The notes beneath the pieces were generated by a model. That model was not told where the DNA came from. It was given only the letters and a program-made list of their open reading frames with translations, and did not search any database. The translations under genes were made by a program, and so were the position numbers. 64,000 bases of DNA from Streptomyces sp. B21-105 (GTDB lineage: Bacteria > Actinomycetota > Actinomycetes > Streptomycetales > Streptomycetaceae), in contig NZ_JARUMJ010000001.1 of NCBI RefSeq assembly GCF_036898465.1, positions 7,874,001 to 7,938,000 on the forward strand, read 5' to 3'. Shown here piece after piece: positions 50,767-58,703 of the stretch. Position 1 is the stretch's first letter. Every line of letters starts with the position of its first letter.

Positions 50767-51558
50767 TCAGCCGACGTCGAACGTGGCCGGGTCCGGACCG
50801 ATGCGACGATCCTCGTTCAGGGCGCTGATCGCCGCGAGGTCCTCGGTGTCCAGGCTGAAGTCGAACACGTCGATGTTCTCCTTGATCCGCGACGGCGTCA
50901 CGGACTTCGGGATCACCACGTTGCCGAGCTGGAGGTGCCAGCGCAGCACCACCTGGGCCGGCGTGCGGTCGTGCTTGCGGGCGATGGCCACCACCGCCGG
51001 GACCTCGAGCAGGCCCTTGCCCTGGCCGAGCGGGGACCAGGCCTCGGTGGCGATGCCCCGATCCGCGTGGAACGCGCGGGACTCCTGCTGCTGCAGATGC
51101 GGGTGCAGCTCGATCTGGTTGACGGCCGGCACGACCGACGTCTCGTCGATCAACCGCTCGAGGTGCTCCGGCAGGAAGTTCGACACGCCGATCGCCTTGA
51201 CGCGGCCGTCGGCGAGGAGCTTCTCGAAGGCCTTGTACGTGTCGACGTACTGACCGCGGGCCGGCCGCGGCCAGTGGATCAGGTACAGGTCCACGTAGTC
51301 CAGGCCGAGCTTTGCCAGGGAAGCGTCGAAGGCGCGCAGCGTCGCGTCGTGTCCCTGGTCGGCGTTCCAGAGCTTCGTGGTGACGAAGACGTCCCGGCGG
51401 GGCACGCCGGAGGCGGCGAGGGCCTTGCCGGTGCCCTCCTCGTTGCCGTAGATCGCCGCTGTGTCGATGCTGCGGTACCCGGCCTCCAGTGCGGTGGTGA
51501 CCGCCTGCTCCGCCTCGTCGTCCGGCACCTGCCAGACCCCGAAGCCCAGCTGGGGCAT
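50767..51558 (-). CDS. Aldo/keto reductase (5' end probably frameshifted)
   Basis: This 263-residue AKR of the 2,5-diketo-gluconate reductase-like group reduces carbonyls with NADPH. Catalytic residues are visible: Asp and Tyr in SIDTAAIYGNEEG, Lys in FVTTKLWNADQG, His in DLYLIHWPRP; the cofactor motif is IPKSVTPSRIKENIDVFDF. The frame starts at MPQLGFGVW (51558), but family members have about 16 more residues. These are encoded directly upstream (IILNNGVE in frame) yet lack a start codon, because the GTGAGCAGC that would begin the protein is in another frame by one base. A lost C in a run of five C's (minus strand, about 51587-51591) explains this. The enzyme may still be made from 51558. 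Confidence 0.82.
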   Translation of the reverse strand: MPQLGFGVWQVPDDEAEQAVTTALEAGYRSIDTAAIYGNEEGTGKALAASGVPRRDVFVTTKLWNADQGHDATLRAFDASLAKLGLDYVDLYLIHWPRPARGQYVDTYKAFEKLLADGRVKAIGVSNFLPEHLERLIDETSVVPAVNQIELHPHLQQQESRAFHADRGIATEAWSPLGQGKGLLEVPAVVAIARKHDRTPAQVVLRWHLQLGNVVIPKSVTPSRIKENIDVFDFSLDTEDLAAISALNEDRRIGPDPATFDVG

Positions 51559-51762
51559 CTCGACGCCGTTGTTGAGGATGATCGGGGGACCTTGCTGCTC
51601 ACGAGCTCTTGATCCTTCGGTTGTCCGTCAAGGGGTACAGCCATCGTCAACGATCACGACGGTCGATGCATTCCAGGTGTTCCTCCCCCTCCGGTACCCG
51701 CTCCCCGCCCGTCCAAGTCCTGAGGCCCCCTCCGACTCAGGAGTCCCGGGGACGTCGCAGGC

Positions 51763-53598
51763 TCAGGAGTTGTACAGCGCCTCGACCTCGTCCGCGTAAG
51801 CGTTCTCGATCGCCTTGCGCTTCAGTTTCAGTGACGGGGTCAGCAGCCCGTGTTCCTCGCTGAAGGGCTGGCCGAGGATGCGGAACGTGCGGATCGACTC
51901 CGCTTTCGAGACCAGCGTGTTGGCGGCCACCACCGCGCGGCGCACCTCTGCCTCCAGGTCGGCGTCGTGGACCAGCTCCGCGGGTGTCATCTGCGGCTTG
52001 TCGCGCATCTCCAGCCAGTGTTCGACGGCCTCGTGGTCGAGCGTGATCAGGGCGGCCACGAACGGCCGGTCGTTGCCCACCAGGAGGCACTGGTGGACCA
52101 GGGGGTGGTCGCGCACCCGCTCCTCCAGCAGCCCGGGCGCGACGCTCTTGCCCCCGGAGGTGACCAGGATCTCCTTCTTGCGGCCGGTGATGGTGAGATA
52201 CCCGTCCTCGTCCAGGGCACCGAGGTCGCCGGTGGCCAGCCAGCCGTCGTGCAGCGCCTCGTCGGTGGCCTTGGGGTTGTTGAGGTACCCCTGGAAGACG
52301 TTGTCGCCGCGCAGCCAGATCTCGCCGTCGTCCGCGATGTGCACGGTCATGCCGGGGATGGGCTGGCCGACTGTGCCGTACCGGGTGCGCCCGGGCGGGT
52401 TCGCGGTCGCCGCCGCTGTCGTTTCCGTCAGGCCGTAGCCCTCGTAGATCTGCACGCCCGCGCCGGCGAAGAAGAGGCCGAGTCTGCGGTCCATGGCCGA
52501 GCCGCCGGACATCGCCTGCCGCACCCGGCCGCCCATGGCCGCGCGCAGCTTGGAGTAGACGAGCTTGTCGAACAGCTGGTGCTGCATGCGCAGCCCGGCC
52601 GACGGCCCCGGTCCGGTGCCCCAGGCCTTCGCCTCGATCGCCTCGGCGTAGTGCACGGCCACGTCGACGGCCTTCTCGAACGGCCCCGCCCTGCCTTCCC
52701 GTTCCGCCTTGCGCCGGGCGGAGCCGAACACCTTCTCGAAGATGTAGGGCACGGCCAGGAAGAACGTCGGGCGGAACGCCTGCAGGTCGGGGAGCAGCGC
52801 GGCCGCGTTGAGCTGCGGCTGGTGGCCGAAGCGGACCCTGCCGCGGATCGCGGCGATCTGCACCATCCGCCCGAAGACGTGCGCCAGGGGCAGGAACAGC
52901 AGGGTCGCCGCCTCGTCCCCTTTCCTGGAGTGGAACACCGGCTCCCAGCGTTCGATGACGGTGTCCGCCTCGAACATGAAGTTGCCGTGCGAGACGACGC
53001 AGCCCTTGGGCCGGCCGGTGGTCCCGGAGGTGTAGATGATCGTCGCGGTCGAGTCGGGGGTGACCGCCTCCCGGTGCCGGTGGACCACGTCGTCCTCGAT
53101 GGCCGCGCCCGCGTCGTACAGCTCCTGCACGCAGCCCGAGTCCAGCTGCCACAGCTGTCGCAGCTGCGGGAGGCGGTCGATGACGGTGGCGATCGTCATC
53201 GCGTGGTCCTCGTGCTCGACGACGGCGGCGGTGCACTCGGCGTCGTAGAGCATCCAGAAGCACTGCTCGGCGGACGAGGAAGGGTAGACCGGCACCACCT
53301 GGGCGCCGATGGTCCACAGGGCGTAGTCGAACAGGGTCCACTCGTAGCGGGTGCGGGACATGATCGCGACGCGGTCGCCGAACCGGATGCCCCCGGCGAG
53401 GAGGCCTTTGGCCAGGGCGAGGACCTCGTCGCGGAACTCGGCGGAGGTGACGTCGCGCCATTCGCCGCGCTCGTCCTTGCGGCCGAGCGCGATGTAGTGC
53501 GGGTCGTCCTGGGCGTGCTGGAAGACGACGTCGGCCAGGCCGCCGACCGGCGGTGGCAGCGCCAACGCAGGGTTGGTGAACTCCCGCAAACTTCGCAC
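51763..53598 (-). CDS. Long-chain fatty acid--CoA ligase / AMP-dependent synthetase
   Basis: This 611-residue acyl-adenylate-forming enzyme activates fatty acids to acyl-CoA. The P-loop TATIIYTSGTTGRPKGCVVS (about residues 185-204), the A5 motif YEGYGLTETTAAAT, the A7 motif DGWLATGDLGALDEDGYLTI and the A8 hinge GRKKEILVTSGGKSVAPGLL are complete, as is the catalytic C-terminal Lys region LTPSLKLKRKAIE. The GTG at 53598 is preceded by a weak GCGGGGT leader. The gene stands alone; a repetitive 484-bp gap precedes it. Confidence 0.92.
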   Translation of the reverse strand: MRSLREFTNPALALPPPVGGLADVVFQHAQDDPHYIALGRKDERGEWRDVTSAEFRDEVLALAKGLLAGGIRFGDRVAIMSRTRYEWTLFDYALWTIGAQVVPVYPSSSAEQCFWMLYDAECTAAVVEHEDHAMTIATVIDRLPQLRQLWQLDSGCVQELYDAGAAIEDDVVHRHREAVTPDSTATIIYTSGTTGRPKGCVVSHGNFMFEADTVIERWEPVFHSRKGDEAATLLFLPLAHVFGRMVQIAAIRGRVRFGHQPQLNAAALLPDLQAFRPTFFLAVPYIFEKVFGSARRKAEREGRAGPFEKAVDVAVHYAEAIEAKAWGTGPGPSAGLRMQHQLFDKLVYSKLRAAMGGRVRQAMSGGSAMDRRLGLFFAGAGVQIYEGYGLTETTAAATANPPGRTRYGTVGQPIPGMTVHIADDGEIWLRGDNVFQGYLNNPKATDEALHDGWLATGDLGALDEDGYLTITGRKKEILVTSGGKSVAPGLLEERVRDHPLVHQCLLVGNDRPFVAALITLDHEAVEHWLEMRDKPQMTPAELVHDADLEAEVRRAVVAANTLVSKAESIRTFRILGQPFSEEHGLLTPSLKLKRKAIENAYADEVEALYNS

Positions 53599-53930
53599 CC
53601 CGCTTCCGCACCCCGTTTCTCATGGCCGCACAGCGCCGTGAAAGCTACCCCACCCGGCGACGGGGCGGGAGGGGTGCAAAAGGCGGGCGACGTTCCAGTT
53701 CGTGCTGGTCAGGGCGGGAAAAAGGGTTCACAAGGGGAAGGGTCGGACACAAAGCTGACGGTTGAGTAAGTTTCGGTACCGTAATCTCCACCGAATCTGC
53801 CCCTACCGCTTACGCCACCCGCCCCTCCCGCTGAGCCCCTCCTGCCGAGCCCCTCGCGGCGCGGAGCGGCGGGGCCCCGCCCGGGGGCGAGCCCGGGCCG
53901 GCGGGCGGTCACGCGGCCGGTTGCGGGGCG

Positions 53931-54090
53931 GTAGGCGGTTACGGGACGAGTTGCGGGGCGGTGTCGCGGCGCGCGTGCGGGGCGAGGTCGGTCGTGGGGC
54001 AGTAGGCGGTTACGGGACGGGTGGCGGGGCGGTGCCGCGGCGCGGCGGGTGGCGGCGAGGCCGGTCGTGGGGCGGTAGGCGGTTACGGGA
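53931..54090. repeat. Three GTAGGCGGTTACGGGAC repeats with a 71-72 bp period
   Basis: The 17-bp core starts at 53931, 54002 and 54074, embedded in longer similar GGTCGTGGGGC(A/G)GT / GACGGGTGGCGGGGCGGT flanks. The last copy supplies the LysR stop codon. The remaining gap 53599-54082 is GC-rich and shows no gene. Confidence 0.85.
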
Positions 54091-55012
54091 CGGGTGGCGA
54101 GGCCGTGGGTGGGGCGGTGGGCAATTGCGTGGCGCGTTGCGAGGCGGCGGGTCGTCGGTGCAGACGGTCGCCGCCTGCCAGGATCGCCGCTGCCAGAGCG
54201 TCGGCGGCGCTCTCGGCCGACGTGCGTCTGCGCCCGTGCACCAGCACGAAGTCGACCCTGCCCAGCTCGGGCAGCCCGGCCCGGTCCGGGATCCGCACCA
54301 GACCGGGCGGGATCAGGCCCCGGGAGTGCGCCATCACGCCCAGGCCCGCGCGGGCCGCGGCGATGAGACCGTTCAGGCTTCCGCTCGTGCACACGATCCG
54401 CCAGGGCCGCCCCTGGCGCTCCAGCGCCTCCAGCGCCAGGGCGCGGGTGATGCCCGGCGGCGGGAACACGATCAGCGGGACCGGTCGTCCGGCGTCCAGG
54501 CGCACCCGTTCCGCGCCGATCCAGACCAGCTCGTCGTGCCACACCGGCTCGCCGCGCGGATCCTCTGGGCGTCGCTTGGCCAGCACCAGGTCCAGTCTTC
54601 CCGCGGCGAGCCGCTCGTGCAGGGTGCCCGACAACTCCACCGTCAGCTCCAGATCGACCTCGGGGTGATCGGAGCGGAAACTTTCCAGAATCTCCGGCAA
54701 CCGGGTCAGCACGAAGTCCTCGGACGCGCCGAAGCGCAGCCGGCCGCGCAGCCGGGTGCCGGTGAAGAACGCGGTGGCCTGCTCGTGGACGTCCAGGATC
54801 CGGTGCGCGAACCCGAGCATCGCCTCACCGTCCTCGGTCAGTTCCACCGAGTGCGTGTCCCGGGTGAACAGGACGCGTCCGGTCGCCTCCTCCAGTCGCC
54901 GCACGTGCTGACTGACGGTGGACTGGCGTAGCCCGAGCCGCCGCGCCGCCTGCGTGAAACTGAGCGTCTGGGCCACGGCGAGGAAGGTACGCAGATGGGA
55001 GGGGTCATACAC
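54083..55012 (-). CDS. LysR family transcriptional regulator
   Basis: This 309-residue LysR regulator has an N-terminal winged helix-turn-helix (LRTFLAVAQTLSFTQAARRL, then GLRQSTVSQHVRRLEEATG) and a LysR substrate domain (RLRFGASEDFVLTRLPEILE, LDLVLAKRRPEDPRGEPVWH, GSLNGLIAAARAGLGVMAHS). It is divergent from the BASS-type transporter and likely controls it. The GTG at 55012 follows no clear Shine-Dalgarno. The final 25 residues (RRPAASQRATQLPTAPPTAS) are encoded by the 71-bp repeat region and probably do not belong to the fold. Confidence 0.9.
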   Translation of the reverse strand: MYDPSHLRTFLAVAQTLSFTQAARRLGLRQSTVSQHVRRLEEATGRVLFTRDTHSVELTEDGEAMLGFAHRILDVHEQATAFFTGTRLRGRLRFGASEDFVLTRLPEILESFRSDHPEVDLELTVELSGTLHERLAAGRLDLVLAKRRPEDPRGEPVWHDELVWIGAERVRLDAGRPVPLIVFPPPGITRALALEALERQGRPWRIVCTSGSLNGLIAAARAGLGVMAHSRGLIPPGLVRIPDRAGLPELGRVDFVLVHGRRRTSAESAADALAAAILAGGDRLHRRPAASQRATQLPTAPPTASPPVP

Positions 55013-55028
55013 ACCGCCAGCCTAGCCT

Positions 55029-55051
55029 TGTCATCGTGATCCGTGATGACA
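55029..55051. promoter_or_regulatory. Inverted repeat TGTCATC-N9-GATGACA, candidate LysR operator
   Basis: Perfect 7-bp half-sites lie 17 bp upstream of the LysR start and about 165 bp upstream of the divergent transporter. Position and symmetry fit a LysR autoregulatory site. Confidence 0.6.
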
Positions 55052-55217
55052 GTGAGAGCGGTGTACGGGATTCCCGATCACGGACCGGGGGAGGACGATG
55101 GCTCGAGAAGGACGACGGCTCGACACGGACGACGGCTCCGCCGACGGTGCGGCGCGCGCAACGGGGTCGTAAGCCTTTTCAGGAACAAGCACCCCTTCGA
55201 ACAGCACGTGGAGCACC

Positions 55218-56234
55218 GTGAAACGCTTGCAGTGGCCGAGTCGGATGCCGCTCGACCCCTACATCCTGCTGTTGCTCGCGACCGTCGGGCTCGCCGCGCT
55301 GTTTCCGGCGCGTGGCGGCGGCGCCGATGTGGCTTCCGGCGCCTCGACCGCGGCCATCGCCGTCCTCTTCTTCCTGTACGGCGCCCGCCTGTCCACCCGC
55401 GAGGCGCTGGACGGACTGAAGCACTGGCGACTGCATGTGACGGTTCTGGCCTGCACGTTCGTGGTCTTCCCGCTGCTCGGCCTGGCCGCCCGCGGCCTCG
55501 TGCCGGTCTTCCTCACCCACCCGCTCTACCAGGGGCTGCTGTTCCTGACCCTCGTCCCGTCGACCGTCCAGTCGTCGATCGTCTTCACCTCGATCGCCCG
55601 CGGCAACGTGCCTGCGGCGATCTGCGCGGGCTCCTTCTCGTCGCTGGTCGGCATCGTCGTCACCCCGCTGCTGGCGGCGGCCCTGCTCGGCAGCAGCGGC
55701 GGTGGTTTCTCCGCGGACTCGATCGTCGAGATCGTGCTGCAACTGCTCGTGCCGTTCCTCGCGGGGCAGGTGCTGCGCCGCTGGATCGGCGGCTTCGTCA
55801 CCCGGCACAAGAAGGTGCTCTCATTCGTCGACCGCGGTTCGATCCTCCTCGTCGTCTACACCGCTTTCAGCGAGGGCATGGTCCAGGGCATCTGGCACCA
55901 GGTGAGCGCGGCGCGGCTGGGCGCGCTGCTCGTGGTCGAGGCCGTGCTGCTCGCGGTGATGCTCACCCTCACCTGGTACGGCGGCAGGGCGCTGCGGTTC
56001 GGCCGGGCGGACCGGATCGCCCTGCAGTTCGCCGGCTCCAAGAAGTCCCTGGCCGCCGGACTGCCCATGGCGAGCGTCCTGTTCGGCGCGCACGCCTCCC
56101 TCGCGGTACTGCCGCTGATGCTCTTCCACCAGATGCAGCTCATGGTCTGCGCGGTCATCGCCAAGCGACGGGCCCGCGATCCGCTGGAGCCGCCGCGCGA
56201 ACACACCGGCGAGCGGACGTCGGCAACGGCGTGA
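55218..56234 (+). CDS. Bile acid:sodium symporter family (BASS/SBF-like) transporter
   Basis: This 338-residue membrane protein has about nine or ten helices and the SBF-like (YfeH/RCH1-type) signature: IAVLFFLYGARLSTREALDG, LLFLTLVPSTVQSSIVFTSI, ARGNVPAAICAGSFSSLVGI and QFAGSKKSLAAGLPMASVLF. Such proteins transport organic anions or affect calcium; here the substrate is unknown. The GTG at 55218 follows ACGTGGAGCACC. It is divergent from the LysR gene, the likely regulator. Downstream lies an unrelated isochorismatase-like gene after about 200 bp. Confidence 0.88.
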   Translation: MKRLQWPSRMPLDPYILLLLATVGLAALFPARGGGADVASGASTAAIAVLFFLYGARLSTREALDGLKHWRLHVTVLACTFVVFPLLGLAARGLVPVFLTHPLYQGLLFLTLVPSTVQSSIVFTSIARGNVPAAICAGSFSSLVGIVVTPLLAAALLGSSGGGFSADSIVEIVLQLLVPFLAGQVLRRWIGGFVTRHKKVLSFVDRGSILLVVYTAFSEGMVQGIWHQVSAARLGALLVVEAVLLAVMLTLTWYGGRALRFGRADRIALQFAGSKKSLAAGLPMASVLFGAHASLAVLPLMLFHQMQLMVCAVIAKRRARDPLEPPREHTGERTSATA

Positions 56235-56431
56235 AACGGCGTCGGGGCGGGGCCAGGGTGGGGTCAGGGCCGGGGGCCCGGCAGGGAGAAACCGTTACGA
56301 CGGCTGCGCCCGACCTTCGCGCGCCCGTGAGGCGCACTGCTCGCGCCCCGCAGTCCGAGAAGTGCAGCAGTTCACGCGTCTGTTGATCCGGATCTCCGGC
56401 ACGGACGGCTGACGGGGGATAACGTTCCGTC

Positions 56432-56959
56432 ATGACCGTCCCTCTCGCGCTCGATCCCGCGCGCACCGCACTGATCCTCGTCGATCTGATGGACCGCATC
56501 GTCGCCCTCCCCCTGGCGCCCCGCAAGGGTGCCGAAGTGCTGGTGGCGGCACAGGAGTTGGCGGACTCCTTCCGCTCGGCCGGAGCCCTCGTCGTGCTCG
56601 TCCGCGTCGAGCGTCCGGGGGTCGCCGAGCAGCCGTCCGGCAGCGGACTGGTCCAGGGGCTGGCACGGGACGGCGACGTGGAGATCGTCAAACGCACGAT
56701 CGGCGCCTTCCAGGGGACCGGACTGGACGAGCGTCTGCGTGAACGGGGCGTCACCACCTGCGTGTTCGCGGGCATCGCGACGAATCTTGGCGTAGAGTCC
56801 ACCGCTCGCGCCGCCGGTGACCTCGGCTACGAGCTGGTCTTCGTCGAGGACGCGATGGCGGCCCTCACCGGGCCCGAGCACGAGGCGTCCGTGAAGCTCG
56901 ACTTCCCCCGGCTCGGCACCGTGGCCCGCGCGGCCGACGTGCGCTTCGCGCGCGGCTGA
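56432..56959 (+). CDS. Isochorismatase-fold hydrolase without the canonical cysteine
   Basis: This 175-residue protein has the isochorismatase fold. Asp is in ALILVDLMDRIV, and the Lys region is EIVKRTIGAFQGTGLDERLR. The nucleophile loop reads FAGIATNLGVESTARAAGDL, where most cysteine hydrolases carry Cys in place of the Gly of NLGVE. As in isochorismatase proper, water could act as nucleophile, or the enzyme is a variant. The family member's true substrate (isochorismate, nicotinamide or carbamoyl compounds) cannot be told. The ATG at 56432 has no strong Shine-Dalgarno. Confidence 0.85.
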   Translation: MTVPLALDPARTALILVDLMDRIVALPLAPRKGAEVLVAAQELADSFRSAGALVVLVRVERPGVAEQPSGSGLVQGLARDGDVEIVKRTIGAFQGTGLDERLRERGVTTCVFAGIATNLGVESTARAAGDLGYELVFVEDAMAALTGPEHEASVKLDFPRLGTVARAADVRFARG

Positions 56960-57417
56960 GCCGGCGTCGGCACGGCACGGGGCGGGCGGCGGGCTGAGGA
57001 GGGCGCCGGCGGACGGCGCGAGGGGCGGCGGGCTCCGGACGCCCGGCGAGACGCCGCCCGGCCGGCCGACTGGGGCACCGCCCGACGGCGGGGCCGGAGC
57101 GCGAAAGCAGGCGATCCGACGGCGGCCCAAGACACGGCACGGGGAGGCGCGGCGCCGGGCACTCCGAAGCCGGAGGCGCGCCAGGGAACGGTCCGGCACA
57201 GGGGCAGGCCGGGCAAGGGCAGGGCCTGGCCAGTGGCGCGGGTTCCGGGACTGGGCGCCGGGCCGGATCCCGGATGAGCGTGGCGTGCCTGCAGCGGGTT
57301 CCTTGCGGCGCGCAGGGGGCGCTCCCCACCGGCCGCTGCCCCACCGGCCGGGCCTCGCCGGCCGGATGCGCGCTGGCCGGGCCCCCGCTGGGGGTGCGCG
57401 CCGGCCTCGGCCCCACG

Positions 57418-57477
57418 GCCCGGAGCCCTGCCGGTCGGGGCCCTGCGGCCCGGAGCCCCGCCGGTTGGAGCCTCGCG
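57418..57477. repeat. Two 30-bp tandem repeats in a 596-bp gap
   Basis: GGCCCGGAGCCCTGCCGGTC and GGCCCGGAGCCCCGCCGGTT start two adjacent 30-bp units. The gap 56960-57555 is extremely GC-rich with no convincing gene on either strand. Confidence 0.65.
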
Positions 57478-57555
57478 TCGGGTCTCGCTGGCCGGGGGCG
57501 TGCCGGCCGCGGGCGTGCTGGTCAGGGACTCGCGGTTGTGGCGTGGGGAACCGGG

Positions 57556-58404
57556 TCAGCCCTGGGCGGCCGCCGTGCTGAGGGCTATGCGGTCCTCTCC
57601 CGCGTACACGTTCATGGAGCTGCCACGCAGGAAGCCCACCAGGGTCAGCCCGGTCTCCGCGGCCAGGTCCACCGCCAGCGAGGAGGGCGCGGAGACCGCC
57701 GCGAGCACCGGGATGCCCGCCATCACCGCCTTCTGCGCCAGCTCGAACGAGGCCCGGCCCGAGACCATCAGGATCGCCCGCGACAGTGGCAGGTCGCCGT
57801 TCTGCAGGGCGCGGCCGACCAGCTTGTCCACCGCGTTGTGCCGGCCCACGTCCTCCCGGACGTCGAGCAGTTCGCCGTCCTCGGAGAACAGGGCCGCGCC
57901 ATGCAGCCCCCCGGTCCGGTCGAACACCCGCTGGGTCGCGCGCAGCCGGTCGGGGAGGACGGCGAGCAGCTCGGGCCCGATCCGCAGCGGGGGAGTGTCG
58001 GCGACGGGCCAGCGCGTCGTCGTGCGGACCGCGTCCAGGCTCGCCTTGCCGCACAGGCCGCAGGAGGAGGTGGTGTAGACGTTGCGCTCGAGGGTGACGT
58101 CGGGGATCGCCACCCCGGGCGCAGTGCGCACGTCCACCACGTTGTAGGTGTTGCTCCCGTCGGCTGTGGCGCCCGCGCAGTAGACGATGTTCTGGAGGTC
58201 GTCCTGCTCGGCCAGCACGCCCTCGCTGACCAGGAAGCCGGCGGCCAGCGCGAAGTCGTCACCGGGCGTGCGCATCGTGATCGCCAGCGGCTTTCCGTTG
58301 AGCCGGATCTCCAGCGGCTCCTCGGCGACCAGGGTGTCCGGGCGGGTGGAGACCACGCCGTCCCTGATGCGGACCACCTTGCGTCGTTCGGTGACTCGTC
58401 CCAT
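57556..58404 (-). CDS. fdhD: Formate dehydrogenase accessory sulfurtransferase FdhD
   Basis: FdhD transfers sulfur from IscS to the molybdenum cofactor (bis-MGD) for insertion into formate dehydrogenase. The 282-residue protein has the conserved redox motif SSCGLCGKASLD (CxxC, near residues 115-120), LAAGFLVSEGV, RTGGLHGAALFS, VREDVGRHNAVDKLVGRAL and VSGRASFELAQKA. The ATG at 58404 lies 8 bp downstream of a stop belonging to an FDH-subunit remnant, showing that they were once an operon. FdhD may now serve an FDH encoded elsewhere. Confidence 0.95.
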   Translation of the reverse strand: MGRVTERRKVVRIRDGVVSTRPDTLVAEEPLEIRLNGKPLAITMRTPGDDFALAAGFLVSEGVLAEQDDLQNIVYCAGATADGSNTYNVVDVRTAPGVAIPDVTLERNVYTTSSCGLCGKASLDAVRTTTRWPVADTPPLRIGPELLAVLPDRLRATQRVFDRTGGLHGAALFSEDGELLDVREDVGRHNAVDKLVGRALQNGDLPLSRAILMVSGRASFELAQKAVMAGIPVLAAVSAPSSLAVDLAAETGLTLVGFLRGSSMNVYAGEDRIALSTAAAQG

Positions 58405-58411
58405 GTCGTGA

Positions 58412-58545
58412 TCAGCCCCGGTTCTGTACGTGCTGGTAGCCGAAGCGGCCCTGGATGCAGAGGTTGCCGTGGGTCACCGGGTTGTCGTGCGGTGACGTGA
58501 CCTTCACGATCTCATTGTCCTGCACATGGAGCGTGAGACCGCGGC
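58412..58545 (-). pseudogene. C-terminal remnant of a formate dehydrogenase iron-sulfur subunit
   Basis: The sequence LTLHVQDNEIVKVTSPHDNP followed by VTHGNLCIQGRFGYQHVQNR matches the end of the 2Fe-2S/4Fe-4S formate dehydrogenase proteins that precede fdhD in many streptomycetes (recognised from memory). The [4Fe-4S] motif CxxCGVGC that normally stands just before is broken: only GVGR is left and the sequence upstream is unrelated Gly/Trp/Arg-rich reading frame. About 85 percent of the gene has been lost. The stop lies 8 bp upstream of fdhD, as in an intact operon. Confidence 0.8.
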
Positions 58546-58703
58546 CCACCCCTCCGACCCACCCCACCCCAGCCCACCCCGCAGCCGGACGGTCGGGCGG
58601 TCGGAAGCTCCGACCGTTCGGCGCATCCCGCCTACCGCTCACCGCAAACGCCCGTCGCTCCCCCTTCTCAGTGTCAGAAACAGGTTTCTACCGTTCAGGT
58701 TTC

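Noticed and set aside
56960..57555. Open frames in the 596-bp gap before fdhD
   Set aside because: All are Arg/Pro/Gly-rich without ribosome binding sites or recognisable motifs, as expected of non-coding GC-rich DNA.
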